From Nemopilema nomurai (Eukaryota > Cnidaria > Scyphozoa > Rhizostomeae > Rhizostomatidae), in assembly GCA_003864495.1 (NCBI GenBank), contig ML133388.1, forward strand, positions 2,356,738-2,420,737: 64,000 nucleotides of DNA, given 5' to 3'. Position 1 is the first letter of the stretch, and each line of letters starts with the position of its first letter. Positions 1-11,893 of the stretch are shown in pieces. The notes beneath the pieces were generated by a model. That model worked only from the letters and a program-made list of their open reading frames with translations, ran no database searches and was not told where the DNA came from. Made by a program: the position numbers and the translations under genes.

Positions 1-20
1 CGTCCCTTGTTCGTTCTCAG

Positions 21-3000
21 TGCATAATGCGATAAAACCAGTGAGTCTCGAAAGCAAGAACGGGCGTGTTTCAGATGGAACAGCAGGTGGGGGCGATATC
101 TCGATGCCGTTTTCAGGAACTGTGACAATGACACCACGACCTGGTCGCTCACCTAACATGAAGCTGGAGAAGCGGGCCTCAATGAGCCAGATACTCGCCC
201 AGTTAAAGGACCGTCTTCCCGGACGAAAGAATAAAGGTACCCATCGCTTTTTGCTACCTTCAGTTCCCTGTATACCTCGTACTCAGGACTGGACGTAAAG
301 CGGATTTGTTTCAACAGGTGTGAATAGGAAGGCAACGGAATATGTGTAAAGTTATACTGAAATGAACTGAATGATGTAGGTGTTTAAGTAATATGTGCCT
401 AAGATCTGAGCAATGAAAGTAACTGAAATGCAGTCGAGTTTTGAGATTGCCCCACTGTTAGGATTCCTCGCCAGGTCATCTCGGCTGCTTGTTAAGGACT
501 GTTGTCCCGAGGCTCTGGTTTCGCCATCCTCTTTTGTTTGCAAAACAACTATAGCAGTAATCAGTTGCTTGAAGACGGCTTAGTAGGGGATGTAGGAATC
601 ACATTTAGGGGGGAGTTGACCGAAATTATTACTAGTAACATATTATGAACCAATGATGAATTTTTAAAATGTTTGGTATTCATTAGGGGATATAAGGAAG
701 AGCCTTTTTTCCCAGCGACTCTAGTTCGGGTGTTATATTTTGGAAGTTTATGTCTATTTGTTTCGTACCCTAGGGCAAAAAAGACTTTCTAAGAAGGACC
801 TAGCTGGTACAGAGAACTCGGAACCTTTGCTGTGGAACAACAATGGAAAGTGGAAGGAGCGGTGGTATGCTCTCTGCGAAGGCTGCCTGATATTCTACAA
901 GGACCCTGCGTACAGATCTCCAGATTTCGCTCTTGATGTTCGCAGTTGCCGGCTGGAAATTCCAGCTGAAAACCAGGAGCAAGGATTTCTTAGTTTTACG
1001 GTATGTGATGCTTCGTATTTGCCAACATTTTTGTTTCTGGCGTCCTCAAGACAAACTCACTCTAGAGGTACCATGTTTTGCTAGATGTCATATATTTAGT
1101 AGAGCGTTCCCTGATCCTAACCGACCTGTGATTCGTTGATGCAGTCAAAAAACCTCGAAGTGTATGACCTCATGGGTTAATCGGATTATCCTCTCCGGAT
1201 TGTCCGATTTCGCCAGTTCTTCTTCTGGGTTTGTGAACCGGTTTGTGCTTTGCAAGTCGGAACTTTCGAACATGCAATGGAAATTTTTCATGTGCCTGAA
1301 ATAAGGACCAAACCTAAGATCATCTTGCTCCGAGTATACAAAATTAGTTTCTAGGTCTACCTAAATGTTATGGTAGGAGGGGGATGGGCTCTTCCTATTA
1401 TGCTGCAGTGTTGTTTGTTCATACTATGGGAATGGTCTATACCTTCGGCTTTAGTGCTTCTGAAATGCTTATATTTATTAGATATCTCGTACTGTGGTGA
1501 ATACAGTAATAGCCAAGCATGTTTTAAGCGCCCTATGCAATTAAGCGCCCTATGCAATTAAACGTCTGATTCGATTAAGGGCCCATCTTGAACAAGCGCC
1601 CATGGTTGACGCTTTAGAATTGGATGACCATCTCAAATGGTAGTGGTTTTTACGTTAACTTGATGCCGATCTAGTGGTTTGACCCCTTGTGCATGTCGTA
1701 TCAAGTAGTGAAACGTTCTTTCTTCCTTCATTGGAAAGAACAGTGTTATTGGATAGGAACCAATCCAGTATGAATGAACAGCAATGAAAACGTTCCCCTT
1801 TTCGAATCCAAGTTAGTGATGATTTAATTGCGATGTTCATAAGTAATTCAATCTTCTTCAGTGATTATTAAGTTTAATCAATCAACCGGCGATTCACATT
1901 TTGTGAAGACAAGCCATTTCGAATTGTACGCTGACAAATCTGACACTAAATGACGATTCAATGACATCAAGGACTGTCAAGGTTGGCACCTATAGGGGCT
2001 GTACCCCTCGACATTTTGGAGCTCTCGATCATCAGCCAGCCCTTCCCCGAACTGTCTTATTCGCCTTGCATGCTTTTTCATTAAATGCATTACATTGCGA
2101 GGGGTACTATGATCTTCCATGATCTTTCAGGCCTCTGCCATTTTGCATAGCCCAATGTGTTTCTCTCCTGGGTGCCGGGAAATGACGAATTTTTCAAGGA
2201 GGCCTGTTTCTTATAACATCTATGCATGGCGTTATTTAAGCTTTTGAAATTGCATTCTGTGAAGGAGGAGCTTGATAATAACTGTAGAAGTGGAACAACT
2301 AAATACTCTATCTGGCAGTTCCAAGCTAAAAGTATTTATAAAATGATCATGCAGGGACGACGAATGTAGCGGGGTGAAAGCTGAGTTGGCTGGAAAAGCA
2401 AATTATCGTAGGCTCTTGGATCTCTGGGGCATGACATTCTTGAGGGCTTTCCATCCATCTGTCAATTCTTTAATAACAGTTTGCTATCAGAAGCAACTCC
2501 AAAAAACCGCGCTTTTATTGTACTTATCCTTGGCCAAACAAGATAACACCATTGGAAGAAAGAAGTTATCGTTCATGGAATTCTTTCAAGGCCTTTTGCA
2601 CGCACCGATGAAAACGTTTGCCAAAACTGCCAATTGCTCTGAGATCATGTTTACAAGAGGGCCAAGATCATGTTTACAAGCTGAATGTTCTCTTTCAACT
2701 AGGAAACAGAATGTAATCGAGAAAATATGCCCAGGACGCATGTCAATGCATATCATATTTTGTGGTCCCACCAAGACACGGCCCTATCTAGGGTCGTTCA
2801 ACCGGGTCATTTTGGTCTTAGAAAAAACACCCTTTTCCATGGATTGAATTCTCCACCACCAGTGTTCATACGTCAGTAGAACCTTTCGTGTTTTTCGGCG
2901 TCCTTTCCAGCGCTTTGTTGGTTGACCTGCAGGAATGTTTCTTTTGATCTGACAAATCCAAGACTTATTGATGACGAGGCATCCTCCTGTAAAAAGAGTG

Positions 3001-6000
3001 CTTGTTATCGATGAAATGATTTTCTCCTCCCTAGTGGCACTCTAATGTCAACAGCAAGTTGTGTTGCGGAGGAGTTGATCATGGCCTAACCATTAAAAAT
3101 CGATAAGGGGACATTAGATGGTCCTTGGTACCCCTTTCCCCTACCTACGTACGTCATTAACTTCCGGTAAAATAAAGTTACAGACACCGAGTTATATCTA
3201 ACAGATGAACATAGACTAGTTACTTATTACTTTGCTTTTGACTTTTAAGCGTTTCTCGATTTCAAAATTTTCTCACTCCATGTTATCTTTAATTTCAGCT
3301 CCTTGAAATAGATGGAAAAAGCCATGAAATCGCTATGGTTACAGAGGAGAGCTACACAATTCTCATTTCAAATCTACGGAAGATGAAACATCCTCAGGGG
3401 CCAAAAGGTAAGCTTTAAAGCCCTAGTGTTGCGCTGAAGCTGTGGCAGGTCAAGGGGGCTAGAAGGGGCCCTGCACCTAAGAGGAAATTGAGAAGGCACC
3501 ACCTTGAAGCATAACAACTCTAACGGAAAAGAGCTTGAAGATTGATTTTCGCTAACAAGGGCCCGCAGGTGATTTAGGCCCCGGGCCCCGAAGTCTCTAA
3601 AACCGTCACTGGCTGTGGCTTCTATCTTCTAGAAGAACATTTGTGGCTTCTAGTCAAGAGGGCCTACTGTGTTCTTAATGTTGTTCTTTGAAGTTGGTAT
3701 CCTTTTATGAGTACCAATGAATGTATATTTGGTCGTTAATCAACTTGACTTTGTCTTTATTTGTAATCGAGGATGCTTGCCATAAAATTAATCGCAAGGT
3801 GTCCACCTCCTTGAAATTGATATCAGAGGCAGACTGTTTGTAGTAGAGCGATTACTCAGACTCCTTTAATCTCAGTTCGCCACGAAGAAGCCATATGTCT
3901 TGTGCCTTCTTCAAGATCGTCCCTGTCCTACTTCCCTTTTCCTGTGCTGGCCTCCCTTCAAGAAGTCTACCGCTCTTTCGCCCTATGATTAGAGCAAGGT
4001 AGAAACATATCGATTTTCATTTGTCCAAAAAACCTCTCTTTTCAAATTAGTATCGTAGTTTGGTATCATTTTGTCATTAGTGTACCGTTATAGTGTAATT
4101 GTTGTATCGTAATAATCCGGATTAGATTGTAATTAAGATTCTTTTAATCCAGATTCGGGTAACGGATTGTTGCCAGGCAATGAAGACTCAGATAGCATGG
4201 CGTTGGATGATGCTATCATCCCATACTCGGAGAGTGAATCATACGCACAGGTATCCATTTTTATGATCTGTTTTTATCCCCCTTACCGAAACACTACTAC
4301 ATAAGCTACTGTACATTAGTAAGGTAGGGCTATCTATTTTTGTTAGGCCCCTGGTTGAACACTTCATTTTCGCTTTTGATCAGGGCATGATTGTTGTTGT
4401 TTTTTTGCTGAAGGTTCCCGCAGTAGAAGCGAAAACGAAACGGGAAAAACACGCGAGTGTTGATAGTGGAACTGACGGTGACATATCATGCTTCGAAGGC
4501 AGCGATGCATCCACAGTTGGCATCGGGCAGTACGCATCGGATCGGAAGGACAAGGTAAGTGTGCTGTGGTATGACACCTCGAACCGTTTCGCCTCTCTTT
4601 AGAATGAAAGGTCTTGTGCTTATGAAGTCGTGGTTGACGCATGTTTTGTTCAAATGATCCATTAATAACAAAGTTCAGGATTTAGTGATTACGATTATGG
4701 AAACACTCATTAATTGACAGGGACGTAGAAAGCAATTCAAAATGGTGGGGGCAGGTAGAAAGGGGCATTTTTGGGTATCGCTGGGGAATTTTCCTACGGT
4801 AAACTAAAACGTGGATAAATCATGAAATAAATCTTTGAGTGAACCGAAGGAGGATATAGGGGGCGGATAGAAAGGGGCATTTGTGGGTATCGCAGGAGAA
4901 TTTTCTTATGGTAAACTAAAACTAGGATAAATCATGAAATAAATCTTTGGGTTAACCGAAGGAGCATTTGGATGCTACTAGGTTTAAGAACGGTTTTGAA
5001 ATTAAGACTCATTAATGGAGAGTTGTTGTCAAGGGACTTGAAGAAGGTTTTGGAACAATGTTAAGTCAATTCTGCAAGGATAAAATGCAGACTATCCAGA
5101 AACATACAATAATGCACTTCTGAAACACAACAAGTGTGGTCTACACGTATTAAGTCGATTCTGTAAGGATGAAAGGTAGGCTATCCAGAAACATACAATA
5201 ATGCACTTCTGAAACACAACAAGTGTGGTCTACATGTAGTCTACGTATAAAGTCAGCTTCACAACAAGGTATATCAACTACTGCCAATCATTTTATGTTC
5301 CAGTGATTATTGCAAGATCGTTGCAATTCATTGATGTTATTTTGCAGATCGCTAGACGAAGAAAGACGAGTTTAGTTCTTCCGCAACCAGTTATCATCAC
5401 GGACCCCGAGATGAACACGGAGGACTCGGCAAGGGAGCACGCGAAAGGGCGTGTAGCTAGCGTGCGAGGCTCTCACCGTAAAGTCGTCCATTGCGAGTCT
5501 AGCCCACCGTCCCCACGCAGCCCTGTCCCCAGCAAAACGGAGGCGCTCGCAAAGGCAACAAAAGCGATACTTAGGCCAATCGAATATCTGAATGTAGAGG
5601 ACCAGCGTCTGCCTCGTAGTCGCTATTCGATGCCAGTGTTTCCCCAAAAGCATGTGTTGACGAACGAGGAGTTCAATCGACAGCGTCGCTCGTGTTTGGA
5701 AGAATTGATAAAACTGAAGGAAACTCACGACCTTAACCAGTACCCGGAGAAGGACGGTAAAGTGAGTAAACAGCGGACGACTTCGCTACGGTACAGCTAC
5801 GGTAGGAGTAGTGCAGTTCTCGACGAGAATGATAATTACGCGGACTTAGCCTCGTTCGAGAAGATGACCGGTAGTTATCCGAAACGGAGCAGCTCTTTCA
5901 AGACGAACGCGAGCCCAAGTCCCAGCGCAAGGTCGACAGCCAGTGCGAAGCAGCGACACGTGTCCATGATGGCCAGCAAGGGCCTATCGAAGTCGATGAT

Positions 6001-7324
6001 TCTGCCCACTGAGGGCAGGGATTCGTACGAAGTATTGGACGAGTCGCAGGATGATTTGCAGCAACAGACCTTGTTAATGAAGCGACGCAATTCCCTTAAA
6101 TTGCAAAAAGACAATATAGATCGGAAGGTTAAGGCGCTGAGAAGCAGGGTCGGTAGGAGCAGTACTGAAGGGACGGATACCGATACTGCTGAGGAGGAGC
6201 AAAACGTATCGTTATTGGAAAACAAACTGAGGGACATAGAAAAAGAGTTGAGTTTTATAAACGAAATTGCAGATATGCCTCCAGAGGATGTGTTTAAGGA
6301 AGGAAAAAAGAAAACAAGGCAGCAATTATTTTCTAAGTTCAAAAGTAGCCAGAAAACGCCCCAGAGTAGCCACAAAGGCATTATTCAACGGGACACCTCG
6401 GACAATGCAGTGACAAATCCAAGCCTTAGTCCCGCTGTAAGAAAAAGGTCACTGTCACATAACTTCAAACTTTTTGGCGGACCCAAACGAAACTCTGACC
6501 AGAGTGAATTGAACAGCAACAGAGCTAGCACGTCTTCCCTTGACAGTTCAAACGATGGTATCTTTGTTGTCAACGATTCGTATACCAAATCAGGCGCAGT
6601 CTTCACGGATTTAAAGGGCCCGGATGATTATAAACTCGATTCGGTCCGTACCAGGAAAACAAGCAGCGTCGATTCTGAGTTGGATGAACTGGATGGTCCG
6701 GTTGCCAAGGAGTCCTCGACTGAAAATGGAATAAGCAAAGACGCCCTTTTGAAGATTGAGGTAGGCCTAAAGTTCGATCATTTTGAAACATTTGCTCGAC
6801 TTGCTAGTATTTTCTACTGAAATATTAACACGGATTTCATCATTTCTGTGCACTTGAAGACCAGTTGTTCTCTCCATACATTTGGAACACATTTTCAACT
6901 TGTTTCTGCAACGGCAGCTGCCCATACAATGATGGCCCTATACAATTCTCTACACACTGATTTTGGCACCTCTCTGATATTAAAAAATTGTCCCCAATTA
7001 GGAGCGCCAATTTAGGGACACATTGGAATGCACTGTTCAGCATTTGAGATCTCTTGCTCCTTCGCAGCTCATGAAGGGACCTTTTCCCTGCCTTTATGCT
7101 TCTTCCCTACTTAAAAGGTGCTGTACTATGTCATTCCAATGAAGACATGTCATATATGCTCATTCTTTACTTCTCTGTCGCCATCAACGCCGAGAAACTT
7201 AAATAGGTCTTTCAGTTTTCTTACTCCTTTGAGTCAAAGCATTTACTTTTCTTTTCTCTAGGAATTTGAGCAGTTTGCCGTGGAAATAACAGCCAGGCGT
7301 TTCACTGATTATGTAGACGTCTAA
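21..7324 (+). CDS. PH-domain scaffold-like protein, 3' part of gene (7 exons, 754 residues visible)
   Basis: Exons: 21-236, 774-1000, 3299-3407, 4153-4250, 4414-4554, 5348-6760, 7262-7324 (TAA 7322-7324). All junctions are GT-AG and phase-consistent; after the two leading bases the total is 755 codons. The first exon begins right after an AG, so the 5' end lies upstream. Exons 2-3 encode a pleckstrin-homology fold: a WKERWYAL strand and FYKD, then a DGKSHEIA strand and a helix ending in ISNLRKM, so the protein probably binds phosphoinositides or a partner at the membrane. The rest is Ser/Lys/Arg-rich and low in order, typical of phosphorylated scaffolds, with a predicted coiled coil around 6060-6300 (LENKLRDIEKEL). 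The lead-in RLSKKDLAG resembles the segment before the PH domain in CNK/CNKSR and IPCEF1 proteins, and the later helix is loosely like the CNK2 tail. I treat that family assignment as a guess. The exon structure is strong; the function is not. Confidence 0.8.
1001..3298 (+). other. Intron 2 of the PH-domain gene
   Basis: The GT donor at 1001 and AG acceptor at 3297-3298 are in phase 0. It contains a 17-bp direct repeat at 1524-1557 and a 16-bp direct repeat at 2642-2657 and 2665-2680. An open frame at 2374-2847 (157 codons, no ATG at its start) matches nothing I recognise and is probably chance. Confidence 0.7.
1524..1557. repeat. 17-bp direct tandem repeat, two copies
   Basis: The unit TTAAGCGCCCTATGCAA occurs twice with no spacer (1524-1540, 1541-1557). 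It lies in an intron of the PH-domain gene. Confidence 0.9.
3463..3610. repeat. GGGGCCC-rich segment, possible dispersed repeat copy
   Basis: This intronic block contains GGGGCCCTGCACCTAAG and later AGGCCCCGGGCCCCG. It resembles the segment at 9895-10080, which has GGGGCCCCTGCGCCAAG. The shared vocabulary in otherwise A+T-rich DNA suggests two decayed copies of one element. No ends or target duplications could be defined. Confidence 0.4.
4742..4965. repeat. About 112-bp tandem duplication in an intron
   Basis: Two diverged copies in the intron 4555-5347 share AGAAAGGGGCATTT, GGGTATCGC, GGTAAACTAAAAC and GGATAAATCATGAAATAAAT. The offset between matching blocks is 112 bp. No coding content is evident. 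Confidence 0.85.
5061..5238. repeat. 89-bp tandem duplication in an intron
   Basis: Two adjacent copies (5061-5149, 5150-5238) share ATCCAGAAACATACAATAAT and CACAACAAGTGTGGTCTACA, nearly identical over most of their length, so the duplication is recent. It lies about 110 bp before the large exon at 5348. Confidence 0.9.
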
Positions 7325-8330
7325 AGGTGTTCAAATAACTCGATAGAGTCGAAGTTGTAGCCTTGACTGGGTCCTTGCAAATATTGGGTCATTGGTCCAA
7401 GTGGAGCCGGATCAAGAAAACTCGGCCTGTTGAAGCGAGATTCGCGGTAGATATCAATTTACGCATGCGCATGCAGTGGTTCAGGGATGCATTTGCTCCT
7501 ACACAGATGGGTTTGGTATATGCATAAATAATTGGCTCAGCAATATTGTATATTCTTCGTGTATTGGGAGAATTATCACTTTTCACTTCAATTTGTACCA
7601 AATTTTATTGGGATTGAAATTTCATATGTTTGTAAATGCTTTTGTACATCAAATTAGTACGATTATTGCAGTCAAAATATTACACAAACATAAAAATAGA
7701 CATATTAATACGTATCTATGTTTATCTAGGCCTACGTAAATTGATCGATTTGTCGTTTAGTCAGATACTCGTCAGGACCTGTCATTAACAGTCATAATTT
7801 TACACCAACAGTAGACGTCTACTTGACTACACGAACAAGATGGCTGCTGGGTCGTCTTGCCCATGTTAAAGCCAGCTTTTCGTTCTAATAGACGATGCCT
7901 GTTTTTGACCAAGATTGACCTGTAATTGCAGTTTGTTTTCAATTGCATTTTGGATGTGAATTTATATCTTTACAGTCTTTTTTCGCCACAAATTGTTATA
8001 CAAGCTGGGGTAAATTTGTTGTGTATAATGAATTGAGTATTGAATTGTATATCCAGTCCTGCGTTAGAAAACCCTTAAAATTTACGTGCTTTCGAGCTTC
8101 GTCGTCGTCATTGTATGTAAGTATCAACAGGCAAATATGTGTTTTGGTTGTTTGTACACGTGGACTGATTGTTTGTATCTACGTTAGCTAGGCCCGGTTT
8201 TATTCGGTCTGCGTCAGTAAGAAATCCTAGAAATCCTATCACTTTGAAAATTCTTGTCGTGTTTGCAATTTCCAGTGTCATGTTGTGTTGGATTGGTCCT
8301 CATATCTTTAACAACCTCGATTTAGCTATC

Positions 8331-8336
8331 AATAAA
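8331..8336 (+). promoter_or_regulatory. Candidate polyadenylation signal of the PH-domain gene
   Basis: This AATAAA lies about 1.0 kb after the stop at 7324. It would give a 3' UTR of about 1 kb. Transcript data are needed to choose it over other sites. Confidence 0.3.
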
Positions 8337-9894
8337 TAACGTATACAATATTCCCGGCTACAACAATGTTTTCCCAATACACTTAAAAGTGTCCCAAAGC
8401 ACGACTTATTCTAATCTCATAGGATTTGTTCCTTCCTCGATTATATATTTCATGGACGTCACTTCAGACCACCTCTAGTAATTTGTTTTTTCTTTCCCTA
8501 TCAGTAAATTCTGAAAAACAAGTTTATATAATCAAGCAAATTGCAACTAATGTTAAAGCACGCCTAGCATTTTCAGCTCGCAGACAACCAGCCTTAGCAT
8601 TTGAGCTTTCCTTTGGATAAAAATCGAAAATGGCCTAGCACTTGTGACGCGTTAAAATCGATATTTTGATATTCTCAATTGTGTTTAAAAGTCCATTAGT
8701 AGGCCTAAACAATGCGTATGATGGTCTCTCTGTCTTGCATGAAAAATTTGTAATACTATCGTAGAATTCCTGTATTGGGTTTGTGGTTACGCAATTGTCT
8801 TTAAAAGCCAGGAATAATTTTATCATCAATGGAATTTGTCAATCCGCTGGTAAACCAATTTCTGTGTTCAAAGAAAAATACCCGGGGAAAGCAATTTTGA
8901 CGGAGATTGTTGCATTCAAACTTTATATGATTGTTTCTGTAAATATATTCAAGCGTGCGTTCTATGGAAGTTAATCGGGCTCATTTTGTGATCATTACAA
9001 TATCATATCTCGAAGCAACTCTATTCCTTGCCCCGCTTGATGAACCTCCTCCGCTGGGATCTCCTCCGCAGGGCGACCTTCTCCGCATGACGACGTTAGG
9101 TTTTCAATAGTCGACCATATAACGTCTTTTGTAAACATTTTGTCATATAGAAGCAGAATCCAGCAGTTGTCTAATTTTCGTATCAATTAATGTATTTATA
9201 CAAAGAATTTATAATACCCCAGAAGCATTATATTTTTATTCGCATTAGTAACTCCTGTCATTTTTCTGTGTCACCTTTCTTCTTCCAAAAAGGGTTTTCC
9301 CAACTTTCAGAAATTTGCAAAATGCTACTTTACTATTATTTTGAATATGGATAACTGTCTAAAAGTTTTCTAGATTTGAATGTCGCCATGGTTACGACCG
9401 AAGAAAGTAGCCTGATCAACAATCTAAACATGCAGTGAAATCTGAAGAGCCTCGTGAAAGTTTCAAAATACCTTAAATATCATGAAATATCGGTGTTTGT
9501 CGAAAACAAACTCGCAACCGATGCCTTATTGACAATCAGATTTAGTTAACTTTTTGATATGCCTCACTTGGCTCGGGGGGAAAGTTCAAATGGAGTCGGA
9601 TCACTGATAAATTTAACCACTCAGAAAATTTTTTCATGGAAACATTGCTGTGATGCGATCTGCGAAAAGCAAAACTTCGCTCTTCTCGCCATGCTTTTAA
9701 CCTGTGTGAGTACCTTCAATATAGATTGCCGAAACCCTAACCCAACCTAGGAACAACAAGAAATCCAGAAATCATTTCAATATCACGATATCCGACGCCA
9801 ATTCGTCTATAATTAATGTTTGCCCATTAAATTACTCCTCCACATACCCCAGTCGAAGCAACCGTCACTCTACAAGGAACGGTGCTACAATGCA

Positions 9895-10080
9895 GGGTTA
9901 AATTTACGACTGCCGGGGCCCTGGATCCAAGGTTGATGGGGCCCCCCGAAAATATACCAAAATAGTCTGTGTCGTGCTACTCGATTCATTAACAGCAATT
10001 ATATAGGCCTAAGAAAATTTTTTTTGGGACCCCCTTAGAATTAAAAATCTTAGGGGGCCCCTGCGCCAAGTAGGTCAATT
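9895..10080. repeat. GGGGCCC-rich block with a hairpin, possible dispersed repeat copy
   Basis: It contains CCGGGGCCCTGG, GATGGGGCCCCCC and an imperfect hairpin near 10026-10064 (CCCCCTTAGA against TCTTAGGGGG, loop about 7 bases). The segment with GGGGCCCCTGCGCCAAG resembles 3463-3610 in the PH-domain gene. Family not recognised. Confidence 0.4.
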
Positions 10081-11893
10081 CTCAACTGATACGACGGAGG
10101 TATGCTATTAAATGTCACAAGAAATAATTCAGCATATCAACACGAGGGGTGTCAACACCCTAAGAGCACGAAACCCCCACTTATTGCAAAATCCGTCGGT
10201 TATTATTTGGCTTGATGGTAAAAGGTGGCACCAAAGTCTTGGTTTGTCGATGATTCGCATCAAAAGCATATATTCTGACACATATTGAACATTTTCCACC
10301 AAAACCAGTTGGTAAATTTTTTTCGCTCCACGTTAGTGCCCCTCCGATTAACACAGGGACCAGGCTATTTCAAGGTTCACGGAGCTGTAATTGTGGAGGA
10401 GACAGCCTATGACCAAGGGAATTAAGGCGGGAACAAAGACGAGGTTGCTATGTCCAGTTGTTGTTGTGATACCGCATAATGCATAATTGAAAAAGACATG
10501 GAGATGTTGGAGTTTATCGTGGCAAAAATCCTTTTAAAAGTGCTCAAGGAGGAGATCAAGTAATTGTTAAAGCCACTTAAGGACTGTCATTGGTGAGTTA
10601 GCTTTGCCTTTCACACAGGAGATCATTGGAAGTAGCTTGCCAACATAGTTTTTCTCGAGTCGATTATAATTACGAGCTCAGGCCTTCCTTCACATGCAAA
10701 TATTTTGTCCACTGACATGAGATTAGTTGAGCTGTTTCAAAAGTTTTCTCTCAAATGCAACAGAGTTTATCTTTTTTATTTGTTTTTAATTAAATCTGTA
10801 ACCTAACTCTAATCTCGTATCAAGTCCAATATAGCAACATCATCAGTTGCTGGTGCCATATTTCTTTAAGTGTAAACATGTTAACATCGTTTGTAAACAT
10901 TCTCCACGACTGTCGTTCAGTCGCCAACAAATACACCTATTCGTGTTAAGCCATGCGCGCACATTTTAATACTCAACGAAAGACTTTTCACTTTTGTTAA
11001 GTGTCAATAGCTCAACAAAAATGCATATCTGCACCTAAATGCGTATCATTTTCTAATAAAAAAAAATTGACTTAATATTGAGTAGTGAGAATAATACTCT
11101 TAGGTTTGTTTAACCTGTATGCTTATTTACCCCATTAAAGCAAAATTGAGTTTTTTTGGAAGTTAAACAGTAAAGTATTTCTTTGATTTCATACTTGTGC
11201 AGATTGAGTTTATTCCCTCCTCAAATAGGCAACCAAACTTTTGAATTACTATTAAGAAATTTAACCTCTTTGTTGACGCTATGTTTTTAAATGATATCCA
11301 AAAGTTTCTTATCAGCACATCAAGAGATTGATTTCAAATATTATCAGCTCTTTGTCAACGCATGACTAAATGGGCTGTCTTCTTCTAGACTTTTTATGAT
11401 AATGCAAATGTGATTAACCACAACATTGAAAGTATCTTTCTGTAACAATTTGTTTTTTCTTTTGTTCCAACCATGTGCATCTTTTGTATATGAATGACTT
11501 GCTAAAAGGTGAAAGGTCATAACAATATTGTTTCAAAAACTTTTAGAATTGGAATGAGCTCCATATCTTTTCTACATCTCATTTGAAATTTTTTATTTGT
11601 TATTGAAATTTATAATTATTAATGACATGGACTTTAGAAATGGTTTATTGCTTTTTTAAAAAGGCTGTGGATAATTATTTGGCACAGATTGTTAGCTTTT
11701 TACCCAACCACTTTCTAGGTTGTAAACACCTATTTTATAGTAGCCAATAATTTCTCTAGTTAAATGTCACTCTGGTACGTGAAAACTCAAAATATGAGAT
11801 ATTTATTTGTGTTATGTATTGTTATTTTGGTTTCTTGGTAGGCTTTGGTTTCTATCTGTGGTTTGTTATCTTTGCAATACTTTAACAGGCAAG

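Larger units (their letters stand above)
7325..11888. other. Intergenic region between the PH-domain gene and CEP104
   Basis: No exon with family similarity is visible on either strand. The first kilobase may be the 3' UTR of the PH-domain gene (AATAAA at 8331). A YY1-like CAAGATGGCTGC sits at 7836-7847. A GGGGCCC-rich repeat-like block lies at 9895-10080. From about 10740 the sequence becomes strongly A+T-rich with T tracts, and this continues into the first CEP104 introns. CEP104 probably has a non-coding first exon here, because its ATG exon begins just after an AG acceptor at 11887-11888, but I cannot place it. Confidence 0.6.

Noticed and set aside
2374..2847. 157-codon open frame inside an intron of the PH-domain gene
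   Set aside because: Begins with GTG, not ATG, has no known similarity, and lies wholly inside a well-supported intron.
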